64,000 nt of DNA, from the NCBI GenBank assembly GCA_052034005.1, contig JBPOJB010000018.1:98948-162947 (forward strand), given 5' to 3'. The notes below the pieces were generated by a model. It saw only the letters and a program-made list of their open reading frames with translations, had not been told where the DNA came from and made no database searches. Below, in pieces: positions 26,347-34,917 of the stretch. Positions within the stretch are counted from its first letter, which is position 1. Each line of letters starts with the position of its first letter. Both the position numbers and the translations under genes were made by a program. The DNA comes from JAAYDI01 sp052034005 (lineage in GTDB: Bacteria; Planctomycetota; Planctomycetia; Pirellulales; Pirellulaceae).

Positions 26347-29057
26347 TATGCGTCCTCCCCTTCTCCATTCGCCTGCTCGGTCGCATCGGTCTCTTCGTCC
26401 GGACCGTCCGCCTTGCGCGGCGGCGGCCGCGGCGGGATCCAATCCGGCTGACCTTGCACGCGGGTCAGCAGCCAGCGCCAGAAATGAGCGTTGTCGTACC
26501 CGCCGTAGAACGGCTCGCCACCTACGTATTCGAGGTTCTTGTTCAACGCGAAGCACGTGTCCCCGATCAGCACCACCTCTCCACGACCGACCGCGCGCGC
26601 CAGGATGACCGGCAGCTCCGTGTCGCTCTCGACCACCGAGAGGCGGTTGCGGCCGTACGCGTACACCTGCGCGTCACCCGAAAGCGACTCGACCGGCCAT
26701 GCCGCATACAGCCGGACGGCGGCCTTGTACCGGTCGCCCTCCGCCACTTCGACCTCCAGGTAGTCGGACCGCGTGCGGCCAAAGGGCTCGGGTTCCCACG
26801 CATCGCTCGAAGTCGGCACCGGCGAGACGGGCACGTGCAGGCCAAACCCCCGCAGCAACGACTCGCTGGCAGCCGCCTCCTCCGACCCCACCATGCTGAT
26901 CAGCACGCCACCGCGCTGGACAAACTGCTGCACGCGTTGGCGCTCGCGCGCGGAAAACTCCCGCGACGGCGCAACCGAAACGAGCAGTCCGGCCCGTTCG
27001 AGACGAGCAGCCGTGAAATCAAACAGCTGGAGCGGCAGGTACCCGTTTCGCGCCAGGTTGAGCGCCAGGCCATCGATGGCATCGTATTCCCATGGATGCA
27101 CACTGTAGGGCTCCAGGTGCGTCGCATCGATGTAGGCCAGACGATTCGCCGGCCCGCTCGGTTCCGCCGGGGCGACCTGGGCGCCGTCCGGCAGAAGCGG
27201 CCACATGCTGGAGGTCCACCACTGCCCAATGGCCAGGAAACCCGCCAGCACCACGCAACTGCCCGCCAGCTCCGCCACGCCCGGACGCCAGCTGAGCAAT
27301 CCCAGGAGCCCAGCCAGGCACAGCCCGATGACGAGCAGGCGTGCCAGGTCCCGCCACCGCGAAACCGGAGACGCCAGGTAAGACAGAAGATCGGCGACTC
27401 GCTCATGGCCGGCGACGATCCCCTCATTGGTCAAGCTCGAGTTGTCGCCCCACACGACGACCCGCCCGCCGCCCACCCGCTGCTCGGCCGCCAATACGAG
27501 ATCGCCCAGTTTCGCGCCGGGAACCAGGTTCTGCCGGTCCGTCCAGACGGCGCCCTGCTCCGGAGCGCTCCAGCCCCAGACCCCGACAGTCAGCGGCTGA
27601 GCGGGCCAACGGATGCCCAGCGAGGCGCCCGAGTCCGACCAGGGCCGCGCCGCTTCCGGAAAGGCCGAACGCGTGGCCCGATGCTCGAACGTGCGGAGCG
27701 ACCCCCACCAGTCCTGCGTCTGTGACACCGCCGCGTCGCGATGCACGGAAATCGCGGTGGGTTCCAGCAGCTGATCCACGCGCCGCTCCAGGCCGTCACC
27801 TGGATAGAACCCCTCGGTCACCACCAGTAATGAACCGCCGTCACGCACATATTTCCAGACCCGCTCCTGCTGTTCCAACGACAAAGACCTGTCGGGATGT
27901 AGTAGCAGCAGGGCATCGGCCGACTCGAGCTCGGCCGCAGACAACTCGGCTGAAACGTCCAGCTCCCCGCCCAAGCTCGCCACGAGCATCGGCAGCATGC
28001 CGTACATGCCAGCCGTGTCCCGTCCGTATTGGTCGTGCTGCGGCACCGCCCAGTCCAACTGGCCGTCCCGGTTGGCGACGATCCGCTTCCCGTCCAGAGG
28101 GCGCGCCGTCCGCGCAACCGCCGCCAGCGGCAGCGCGGCGGCAAAGACGCACAGCATCGACACCGAAACGATCCAGCGCCGCCGCGGTTCATGGACGACC
28201 CTACTCTCCTCGTCCCCCGGCCCGCCAGGCCGGTAGAAGCCCGTCTGGATCAGTACCACCACCAATAGCGTGTGCAGCAGGGCCGCCACCACCGGCAGAT
28301 TCCACGGCACCACCTGCCTCAGGATCGCCGGCCAACTGAAGGGCGGTGGAACGTACGGGTCACCCATGGCCGGCACCTCGACCGGCGGTAATGCGCGGAT
28401 GATCTCGGGCAGGAACCCCAATACGACGAGGTACACGCCGTGCGCCGCCGTCATAGAGATGACAGCAAACAGGATGGCCCCCGCGCGCGGCCGGCGCACA
28501 AGCGTCAGCCAGCCGATCCCGAAGACGAGCCCGACTACCAGGAAGTCGAGCCCCGCGAAACTGGCGCCGATGACGACCGGCCTCCCGAGCAGCGCGCCGA
28601 TCAGCCGTCCCAGCAGGCCCCCGACCGCATCGCTCAGCAGCCAGACGCCGGGCAACGCCTGCTGGGCAAGCCGGTAGAGCACGAGCGTCAGCACCGCCAA
28701 AGCGCCGCATAACATCAACCGTCGCGCCACACCGATCAGGCCGGAGGCCAGCAGGCTCATCACCACCACGACCGTCAGCGGCAGGATGTACCGTACGGGC
28801 GCCACCACAACCGCCATCAGCCACACGGCGAAGAGGATGCCGCACGCGGCCAGCAGGCCACGCCGCGTGACGTTCGGCCGCACGCAGATCGCAGCCGCTG
28901 CCAGCAGCAGCCCGGTGAGGGTCGCCTGCAGCGGCTCGGAGAGGACACCGAGCGATCCGGCCGCCAGCCAGCCCGCAAACAGGCCCACACCAACACTCCA
29001 GCTCACACCGGAGTACGCAGCCGTCGAACCTGCCCGCTGGATCGCCGATCGAGACAA
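26346..29057 (-). CDS. large multi-pass membrane protein with DUF4350/GATase-like domains (first of tandem pair)
   Basis: A 903-residue protein with about ten N-terminal helices, then a soluble domain with LLLHPDRSLSLEQQERVWKY and GGSLLVVTEGF, two more helices, a second soluble domain with ERQRVQQFVQRGGVLISMV, and an acidic Pro-rich tail. The two soluble parts match the fold pattern of DUF4350 and non-catalytic GATase-like domains. The start is unsure: TTG 29057 gives the longest form and no good ribosome site is seen; GTG starts about 17 codons downstream are possible. It is coupled to the next gene by a one-base overlap. Function unknown; the pair may form a complex that binds a ligand outside the membrane. 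Confidence 0.72.
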   Translation of the reverse strand: MSRSAIQRAGSTAAYSGVSWSVGVGLFAGWLAAGSLGVLSEPLQATLTGLLLAAAAICVRPNVTRRGLLAACGILFAVWLMAVVVAPVRYILPLTVVVVMSLLASGLIGVARRLMLCGALAVLTLVLYRLAQQALPGVWLLSDAVGGLLGRLIGALLGRPVVIGASFAGLDFLVVGLVFGIGWLTLVRRPRAGAILFAVISMTAAHGVYLVVLGFLPEIIRALPPVEVPAMGDPYVPPPFSWPAILRQVVPWNLPVVAALLHTLLVVVLIQTGFYRPGGPGDEESRVVHEPRRRWIVSVSMLCVFAAALPLAAVARTARPLDGKRIVANRDGQLDWAVPQHDQYGRDTAGMYGMLPMLVASLGGELDVSAELSAAELESADALLLLHPDRSLSLEQQERVWKYVRDGGSLLVVTEGFYPGDGLERRVDQLLEPTAISVHRDAAVSQTQDWWGSLRTFEHRATRSAFPEAARPWSDSGASLGIRWPAQPLTVGVWGWSAPEQGAVWTDRQNLVPGAKLGDLVLAAEQRVGGGRVVVWGDNSSLTNEGIVAGHERVADLLSYLASPVSRWRDLARLLVIGLCLAGLLGLLSWRPGVAELAGSCVVLAGFLAIGQWWTSSMWPLLPDGAQVAPAEPSGPANRLAYIDATHLEPYSVHPWEYDAIDGLALNLARNGYLPLQLFDFTAARLERAGLLVSVAPSREFSARERQRVQQFVQRGGVLISMVGSEEAAASESLLRGFGLHVPVSPVPTSSDAWEPEPFGRTRSDYLEVEVAEGDRYKAAVRLYAAWPVESLSGDAQVYAYGRNRLSVVESDTELPVILARAVGRGEVVLIGDTCFALNKNLEYVGGEPFYGGYDNAHFWRWLLTRVQGQPDWIPPRPPPRKADGPDEETDATEQANGEGEDA

Positions 29058-29100
29058 CGCCGTAACCCCGCCCTGAAAGAAGGCCCGCTACTATCTTAGC

Positions 29101-29143
29101 CAAAAAAAGCAGCCCAGGTCGAACATCGGCACGACCTGGGCTG
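29101..29143 (-). terminator. rho-independent terminator of the TTCAP repeat gene
   Basis: A perfect 12-base-pair stem (29110-29121 with 29132-29143), a 10-base loop, and on the minus strand a run of seven T immediately after the stem (29102-29108). It lies about 100 bases after the stop of the cysteine-repeat gene and separates it from the large membrane protein genes. Confidence 0.9.
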
Positions 29144-29244
29144 TCTAGGCAACAGATCAGTTTCTTGTCTACGGGACCGCCCCCTCCCACGCCGATCTTA
29201 ACACGACGCGGTGAGGCGGAAACGCACGGGGCGTTTGAAGGACA

Positions 29245-29895
29245 CTACTCAGCAGCCTCCGCGGCGGGAGCGGGATCTTCAGCCGGAGGAGCAGCAGGCT
29301 CTTCCACAGGAGCCGGCTCAGCCTGTTCAGCCTGTTCAGCCTGTTCAGCCGGAGCGCACGTGGTCTTCGGGGCGCACGTGGTCTTCGGCGCACAAGTGGT
29401 CTTCGGTGCGCAGGTCGTCTTCGGCGCGCAGGTCGTAACCGGAGCGCATGTCGTCGGCGCACAGGTCGTCTTCGGCGCACAGGTCGTCTTGGCACGACGG
29501 CCGATCAGACCGACACGCTTCGGCGCACAGGTCGTCGTAGCGCAGCAGGTGTCCGGCGCACAGGTCGTCTTGGGCGCACAGGTCGTCTTGGGCGCACAGG
29601 TCGTCTTGGGCGCACAGGTGGTAACCGGCGCGCACGTCGTCGGCGCACAGGTCGTGGCCGGTGCACAGGTCGTCCGCACGCGGCGAACGCGGTGCGGCGC
29701 ACAGGTCGTCTTGGGCGCACAGGTCGTGGCCGGTGCGCAAGTGGTCGGCGCACAGGTGGTAGCCGGCGCGCAGGTGGTGGCCGCCCAACCGTACGCCACA
29801 TCACTCGATGCCGGCGTCTGGCCGAGGCCAAACAACAGGAAAGCTAATCCAACGATGGATACGATCGTAGCCATCAACACAACTCGTCGTCTCAT
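29245..29895 (-). CDS. secreted cysteine-rich TTCAP repeat protein
   Basis: A 216-residue protein from ATG 29895 (GGAGG 11 bases upstream), with a signal peptide to about residue 32. The mature part is almost wholly TTCAP units, 21 of them, joined by one residue (Ala, Lys, Val) or none. They form three blocks separated by two basic linkers (HRVRRVR and KRVGLIGRRAK), with one variant unit (DTCCAT), and end in an acidic AEQAEQAEQ and Pro/Ala/Glu tail. About 23 cysteines are spaced 5-6 residues apart. No known family was recognised. Planctomycete walls are known to be proteinaceous and disulfide-rich, so a cross-linked envelope protein or a metal binder is possible (inference). An alternative start, GTG 30015 with a perfect AAGGAGGTG site, would add 40 residues with another hydrophobic stretch. 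Confidence 0.8.
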   Translation of the reverse strand: MRRRVVLMATIVSIVGLAFLLFGLGQTPASSDVAYGWAATTCAPATTCAPTTCAPATTCAPKTTCAPHRVRRVRTTCAPATTCAPTTCAPVTTCAPKTTCAPKTTCAPKTTCAPDTCCATTTCAPKRVGLIGRRAKTTCAPKTTCAPTTCAPVTTCAPKTTCAPKTTCAPKTTCAPKTTCAPAEQAEQAEQAEPAPVEEPAAPPAEDPAPAAEAAE

Positions 29896-30158
29896 GGTGA
29901 CTTTAACCTCCAGAAGCTCGAGCGAAGTTCGTAACAAACAACAACAGATAGTAGCCAGGAACAGCAACTCGAGGCCCTGTTGATGTCCCGCCGACGGTTC
30001 GGTCACCCGTCGCACGACACACCTCCTTGTTGGCGCATTCCTGGTGCCCTCAGGGCAAACACCTAACGTAAGGCTGGAATTACTCGACGACTCGTCCGAG
30101 CCGCCAGCAATCTTGGGGGGTGAGTTGCCGACGTACCCCGAACGACGGAGCACTCCAA

Positions 30159-30188
30159 CCTATAGCAACCCGCCCGTACCGGCAGCAA
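30159..30188 (-). promoter_or_regulatory. candidate promoter of the TTCAP repeat gene
   Basis: On the minus strand TTGCTG (30183-30188), an 18-base spacer and TATAGG (30159-30164), with TG one base before the -10 (extended -10). The predicted leader would be about 140 bases to GTG 30015 or 260 to ATG 29895. Confidence 0.35.
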
Positions 30189-30362
30189 GTCACGTGCCTA
30201 AATGCGCATTGTGCCCGATTTGACAGCTGTAACACGCCCCCGGGAGCGTACTACACGGCTTCGTCGCCCCGGTCACTAATGCCCAGTCCGTGATCCGAAT
30301 CGACTGGAAAACCGTAGGTTACGCAATCACACTGCTAGCAGCATCGATGCCTAAGACCGGGC

Positions 30363-30387
30363 GTTTTCCAAGAAAACCCGTGTTTTC
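30363..30387. repeat. alternating inverted repeat GTTTTC-GAAAAC-GTTTTC
   Basis: GTTTTC (30363-30368), GAAAAC (30372-30377) and GTTTTC (30382-30387) are spaced by 3 and 4 bases. The middle arm can pair with either neighbour, so two mutually exclusive hairpins or a dimeric operator can form. Confidence 0.6.
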
Positions 30388-30847
30388 AGGTTCCAAATCT
30401 GTGCTTCATAACGACTGTATCGCCTGGGCTAAATGGGCGATTTAGCGCGCTTGAGTGCCCGCCATCGCACAGGCATGCCACCAAATTAGTATATTTGGGG
30501 GATGGCAACGATCAGGCGGCCCGCCCTGCCGGTCGATCGTCTGGCGACGGCGGAATCGTGGTGCATCGCCGAGAGCCCGCACGCTATCGTGCGAAGAACC
30601 GGCGATCCGACTGGGTCCGGGCGACACCGCGCACCGCCTTTTACGGCAGACGGCATCCGGCAGCCGGTAGCCGTCACGCGACTGACTGCAACGGCTGTCC
30701 GTGGATCACCCGTGGCGGGCGGTCTCCTTCACGCCGGTGTGCTCCTTCCTGCTGGTTGACCCTGCGGCCGGTGGTGGTTTATCGTCGGAAGTGCACCGAC
30801 CGCGCGGCGGGCAGATCTTCCAATCCACGCAAGACTGGGGAAACGTG

Positions 30848-33800
30848 ATGAGACGACTGGGCATACTCTGTGTGACGGTCCTGGCCATGGCGGGGTTCGA
30901 GTGGGTGGTTGCTCAGGATCCGGCGGTCATCGCGCAGAGAGCGGCCGACGAGTCCTGGACGCCGTTGTTCGACGGCAAGTCGCTGCACGGCTGGGAGGTG
31001 CCCAACCGTTACGAGTTCGAAGCCCATGGCCGGGTGGAGGTCCAGGACGGGTGCCTGATCATCGCGGCGGGCCAACCCGCCACTGGCGTACGGTGGACAG
31101 GTCCATTTCCGACGACGGGCTACGAGATCGAGTTAGAGGGCAAGCGCGTCGCGGGAAACGACTTCTTCTGCGGCCTGTCGTTCCCCGTGGGTGACGGCGG
31201 GCTGACGCTGATCCTGGGCGGCTGGGGCGGTTGGGTGGTCGGCCTCTCGTGCATCGACGGCTACTACGCGGTCGACAACGAGACCTGCACATCCCGGGAG
31301 TTCCAGAATGACCGCTGGTACCGGATCCGCCTGCGGGTGACACCCGAGAGAGTCTCGGCGTATCTGGATGACGAGTATCTGTGCGGGATCGACCCCAGGA
31401 ACCGAAGGCTGGCCGTCTCCAGTCAGATGGAAGTGTGCCGACCGCTGGGCGTCGCCACCTGGAACACGACCGGCGCGCTGCGCAATTTCCGCTATCGTCT
31501 GCTGGCGCCGGAGGATGGCAGCGTCACGTTCCAGTCCGCCAAGCCGGTCTGGCCGGTCGGCCGGGACACGGAGCTGAACCTGACGGTCGGCTATCGCGCC
31601 GTTTTCAGCGGTCGGCCGTCGGCCCGGACCACCCTGAAGATCGCGGCGTCCACGGTCTATCGCGCGTGGCTCAACGGGCAGTTCGTGGCGGTCGGTCCGG
31701 CGCGTGGCCCGCATGGGTTTTACCGCGTGGATGCGTTGGACGTCACTCCGCACGTCCGGGTCGGCCCGAATGTGCTGGCCGTCGAAGTGGCCGGCTACAA
31801 CGTGAACAGTTACGACACCCTGGATCAGCCGTCGTTTCTCCAGGCGGAAGTCGTCGCGGACGGAGACGAGGTGCTTGTCGCGACCGGCCCTGACGGCGCG
31901 GATTTCCTCGCGACGATCCCCGGCACGCGTGTGCAGAAGGTCCAGCGATACAGCTTCCAGCGGCCGTTTATCGAGGTGTATCGCCTGGCGCCCGGTTGTG
32001 ATGCGTGGCGAGAGACCACTGCGCCCCTCTTGTCCACGGTGGAATCCGCGGAGGTTCCCGCCAAACGCCTCCTGCCGCGCCGCGTGCTGTTGCCCCAATT
32101 CGAGCTCCGTACGCCGCGGCAGGTCATCGCGGCCGGTCGCATGGTCAAGCACGAGCAGGTGGCCCAACCCTGGAAGGACCGCTCCCTGGTCAACATCGGA
32201 CCGCAGTTCAAGGGCTACCCGGAAGACCAGCTGGAGACCGTCCCGTCGCTGGAGATGCAGACGCTGAGCAGTCAACCCGCTGAATTCGCCGCCGCGGCAT
32301 ACGACCCGGCGGACAGCCTGCCGTTGACCTCCGGCGAGTACCGCATCCTGGACCTGGGCACCAACCTGACGGGGTTCCTAGGCGGGTCGGTCACCTGCCG
32401 GGAGAACGCCCGCCTCTGGTTCGTGTTTGACGAGATCCTGACCGCGGGGGACGTCGACTTCAAGCGGCTGGGATGCGTCAACATCATCAGCTACGAGATG
32501 GAGCCCGGCACGTACGCGATCGAGTCGATCGAGCCGTACACGCTGCGCTATCTCAAGCTGATCTGCGTCGACGGCGCCTGCACGCTGCGCGACCTGCATC
32601 TGCGGGAGTACAAGCATCCGCAGCCGGAGCGGGCGACGTTCGAGTGCAGCGACCCGCAGCTGAATGAACTCTTCCGAGCCGGCATCGAGACCTTCCGCCA
32701 GAACGTGGTGGATCTGTTCATGGACTGCCCGTCGCGCGAGCGCGCCGGCTGGTTGTGCGACAGCTACTTCACCGCGCGCGTCGCGCGGGACGTGACCGGC
32801 ACGACGCTCGTGGAGCGGAACTTCTTCGAGAACTTCCTGCTGCCCCAACGGTTCGAGCACCTGCCGCCCGGGATGCTCCCCATGTGCTATCCGGCCGATC
32901 ACAACGACGGCGTATTCATCCCCAACTGGTCCCTATGGTTCGTGGTGCAGCTGGAGGAATACCTGCAGCGCAGCGGCGATCAGCAGACGGTGGGCGCGCT
33001 GCGCGACAAAGTGGAGAAACTCCTGGAGTTCTTCGCCGGGTACGAGAACAGCGACGGCCTGCTGGAGAAACTCCCCAGCTGGGTGTTCGTCGAATGGTCC
33101 AAAGCCAATGAATTCGTACAGGACGTGAATTACCCGAGCAACATGCTGTACGCGGGCGCGCTGGCGGCCGCCGGCCGCATGTACGGCCGGCCCGAACTGA
33201 ACGTCAAGGCCGACCAGGTCCGCGAGGCTGTGCGGCGGCAGTCGTTCGACGGGCAGTTCTTCGTCGACAACGCGGTCCGGACGGACGGGAACCTGGTGGT
33301 CACCAAGAACCGCAGTGAAGTGTGCCAATACTTCGCCTTCTTCTTCGACGTCGCCACGCCGGATACCCACGGCCGGCTGTGGCAGGTGCTGCGCGACGAG
33401 TTCGGCCCGAACCGGAAGGAGACCCGTGCCTACTGGGACGTGCATGTCGCCAACTCGTTCATCGGCAACATGCTGCGTTTCGAACTGCTATCCCGGTTCG
33501 ACAACCAGCAACAGATCCTCGACGAATCGACCGCCTACCTGTCGTACATGGCCGAGCGGACCGGCACCTTGTGGGAGAACGACGGCGCGTATGCCAGCTG
33601 CAATCACGGCTTCGCGTCGCACATCGTGCACACCCTCTACCGCGACGTGTTGGGGATCGCGCAGGTCGACGTGCAGCAGCACACGGTCCAGCTGCGATTG
33701 CCCGCGCTGCGCCTCGACTGGTGCCGCGGCAGCCTGCCGACCCCCGACGGACTCGTCCAGTTGCGCTGGGAACGCCGCGGAGACCAGCTGTCCTACAGCG

Positions 33801-33925
33801 TGCAGACGCCCAACGGATACCGCGTGGATGTGGATAATGGCAGCGGCCGCGCCCCAGGAGCGCAACAATCCTGTGATTCGAGGAGCGTACGATGCGCATC
33901 GTCGTGCTGGACGGATATACCCTGA
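30848..33925 (+). CDS. exported DUF1080 plus alpha-L-rhamnosidase-like (GH78) fusion
   Basis: A 1025-residue protein from ATG 30848, with a signal peptide (about 1-22). Residues ~35-220 are a DUF1080 domain (PLFDGKSLHGWEVPN at its start). From ~235 comes the beta-sandwich seen at the front of GH78 enzymes (YRAWLNGQFVAVGPARGP, NVLAVEVAGYNVNSYD), then the six-hairpin catalytic barrel. The GH78 active-site motif appears as DCPSRERAGWLCD around residue 626, with the acidic residues used for inverting hydrolysis. It would release rhamnose from glycans outside the cytoplasm. The last ~15 residues overlap the next gene by 34 bases and look unlike the rest, so the functional end may be a little earlier. 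The order DUF1080-GH78 parallels the esterase-DUF1080 fusion at 3319-4854. Confidence 0.87.
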   Translation: MRRLGILCVTVLAMAGFEWVVAQDPAVIAQRAADESWTPLFDGKSLHGWEVPNRYEFEAHGRVEVQDGCLIIAAGQPATGVRWTGPFPTTGYEIELEGKRVAGNDFFCGLSFPVGDGGLTLILGGWGGWVVGLSCIDGYYAVDNETCTSREFQNDRWYRIRLRVTPERVSAYLDDEYLCGIDPRNRRLAVSSQMEVCRPLGVATWNTTGALRNFRYRLLAPEDGSVTFQSAKPVWPVGRDTELNLTVGYRAVFSGRPSARTTLKIAASTVYRAWLNGQFVAVGPARGPHGFYRVDALDVTPHVRVGPNVLAVEVAGYNVNSYDTLDQPSFLQAEVVADGDEVLVATGPDGADFLATIPGTRVQKVQRYSFQRPFIEVYRLAPGCDAWRETTAPLLSTVESAEVPAKRLLPRRVLLPQFELRTPRQVIAAGRMVKHEQVAQPWKDRSLVNIGPQFKGYPEDQLETVPSLEMQTLSSQPAEFAAAAYDPADSLPLTSGEYRILDLGTNLTGFLGGSVTCRENARLWFVFDEILTAGDVDFKRLGCVNIISYEMEPGTYAIESIEPYTLRYLKLICVDGACTLRDLHLREYKHPQPERATFECSDPQLNELFRAGIETFRQNVVDLFMDCPSRERAGWLCDSYFTARVARDVTGTTLVERNFFENFLLPQRFEHLPPGMLPMCYPADHNDGVFIPNWSLWFVVQLEEYLQRSGDQQTVGALRDKVEKLLEFFAGYENSDGLLEKLPSWVFVEWSKANEFVQDVNYPSNMLYAGALAAAGRMYGRPELNVKADQVREAVRRQSFDGQFFVDNAVRTDGNLVVTKNRSEVCQYFAFFFDVATPDTHGRLWQVLRDEFGPNRKETRAYWDVHVANSFIGNMLRFELLSRFDNQQQILDESTAYLSYMAERTGTLWENDGAYASCNHGFASHIVHTLYRDVLGIAQVDVQQHTVQLRLPALRLDWCRGSLPTPDGLVQLRWERRGDQLSYSVQTPNGYRVDVDNGSGRAPGAQQSCDSRSVRCASSCWTDIP

Positions 33926-34899
33926 ATCCCGGCGACAATCCCTGGACGCCGGTCGACGCGCTGGGCGAACTGGTGGTGTACGATCGCTCGTCGGCCACGC
34001 AGATCATCGAGCGGGCGGCCGCAGCGCAGGTGATTCTGACGAACAAGACCCCCTTGTCGGCCGCGACGCTCGAGCAGTTGCCGCGGCTCCGCTTCATCTC
34101 GGTGCTGGCCACCGGATACAACATCGTGGACGTCGACGCGGCCCGCGCACGTTCGATCCCCGTATCGAATGTTCCCGAATACAGCACCAACAGCGTGGCG
34201 CAGTATGTGCTGGCCGTGCTGCTCCATTTCTGCCATCACGTGGCGCTCCACGATCAACGGATCCGAGAGGGCCACTGGCAGCAATGCGGCGATTTCTCCT
34301 TCTCGGCGGCGCCCTTGACTGAGCTGGTGGGCAAGCGCATCGGGGTCGTCGGATTCGGCCGGATCGGCCGGCGCGTGGGCGAGCTGGCTCATGCGCTGGG
34401 CATGGAAGTGCTCGCCTTCGACCCGCAACCCGGCCCAGCGCCGGCGTATCAGCCGTTCCGGTGGCAGTCGCTCGAGACGGTCTTCGCGGAGTCGGACGTT
34501 GTGACGCTGCACTGTCCGCAGACGCCCGACAACGTCGGCATGGTCAACCGATCGCTGCTGGCGCGGATGAAGCCCACGGCGCTGTTGATCAATGCCGCGC
34601 GGGGCGGCCTGGTACAGGAACAGGATCTGGCGGATGCGCTCAACCAAGGCCGCCTGGCCGGCGCCGCATTGGATGTCCTCTCGACCGAACCGCCGCCGCC
34701 CGGGCATCCGTTGCTGGCGGCCAGCAACTGCCTGCTCACGCCGCACATCGCCTGGGCCACGCTCGAAGCCCGCCGCCGCATGATGGCCGTCACGGCCGAG
34801 AACATCGCCGCGTTCCAGCAGGGACGGCCGCAGAACGTGGTGAACAACGTCCCTGGCGGGTCGCCCGACCGCGCAGTCCAGACCCGTTCCAGCGCCTGA
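33892..34899 (+). CDS. D-2-hydroxyacid dehydrogenase
   Basis: A 335-residue cytoplasmic NAD(P)-dependent enzyme of the glycerate dehydrogenase/hydroxypyruvate reductase type. The Rossmann motif is GVVGFGRIGRRVGELAH; the catalytic Arg lies in INAARGGLVQEQDLADAL, the Glu in LDVLSTEPPPPGHPL and the His in LTPHIAWAT. GAGGAG precedes the ATG, and the start overlaps the GH78 gene by 34 bases, so the two are co-transcribed. It may handle a small hydroxyacid from sugar breakdown; the exact substrate (glycerate, lactate, other) cannot be told from the sequence. Confidence 0.92.
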   Translation: MRIVVLDGYTLNPGDNPWTPVDALGELVVYDRSSATQIIERAAAAQVILTNKTPLSAATLEQLPRLRFISVLATGYNIVDVDAARARSIPVSNVPEYSTNSVAQYVLAVLLHFCHHVALHDQRIREGHWQQCGDFSFSAAPLTELVGKRIGVVGFGRIGRRVGELAHALGMEVLAFDPQPGPAPAYQPFRWQSLETVFAESDVVTLHCPQTPDNVGMVNRSLLARMKPTALLINAARGGLVQEQDLADALNQGRLAGAALDVLSTEPPPPGHPLLAASNCLLTPHIAWATLEARRRMMAVTAENIAAFQQGRPQNVVNNVPGGSPDRAVQTRSSA

Positions 34900-34917
34900 G
34901 CCGCCTCCCGCACCGGT

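Larger units (their letters stand above)
29896..30847. other. long structured non-coding region
   Basis: About 950 bases between the divergent TTCAP and GH78 genes, less GC-rich than its surroundings. It contains a minus-strand promoter candidate (30159-30188), an alternating inverted repeat (30363-30387), and a perfect 7-base-pair hairpin GCTAAAT/ATTTAGC with a 5-base loop (30428-30446). Short open frames from 30442 on show no family features. A regulatory region or an unknown small RNA are both possible. Confidence 0.5.

Noticed and set aside
29340..29790. Regular repeats suggesting a CRISPR array
   Set aside because: The period is 15-18 bases, codes for TTCAP units in one frame and has no unique spacers.
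30442..30760. Several 60-85 codon frames upstream of the GH78 fusion
   Set aside because: They overlap each other on both strands, with no ribosome site or recognisable motif.
33880..33925. Frameshift at the end of the GH78 gene
   Set aside because: The last residues look atypical, but overlapping start and stop with a good ribosome site for the next gene explains it without an error.
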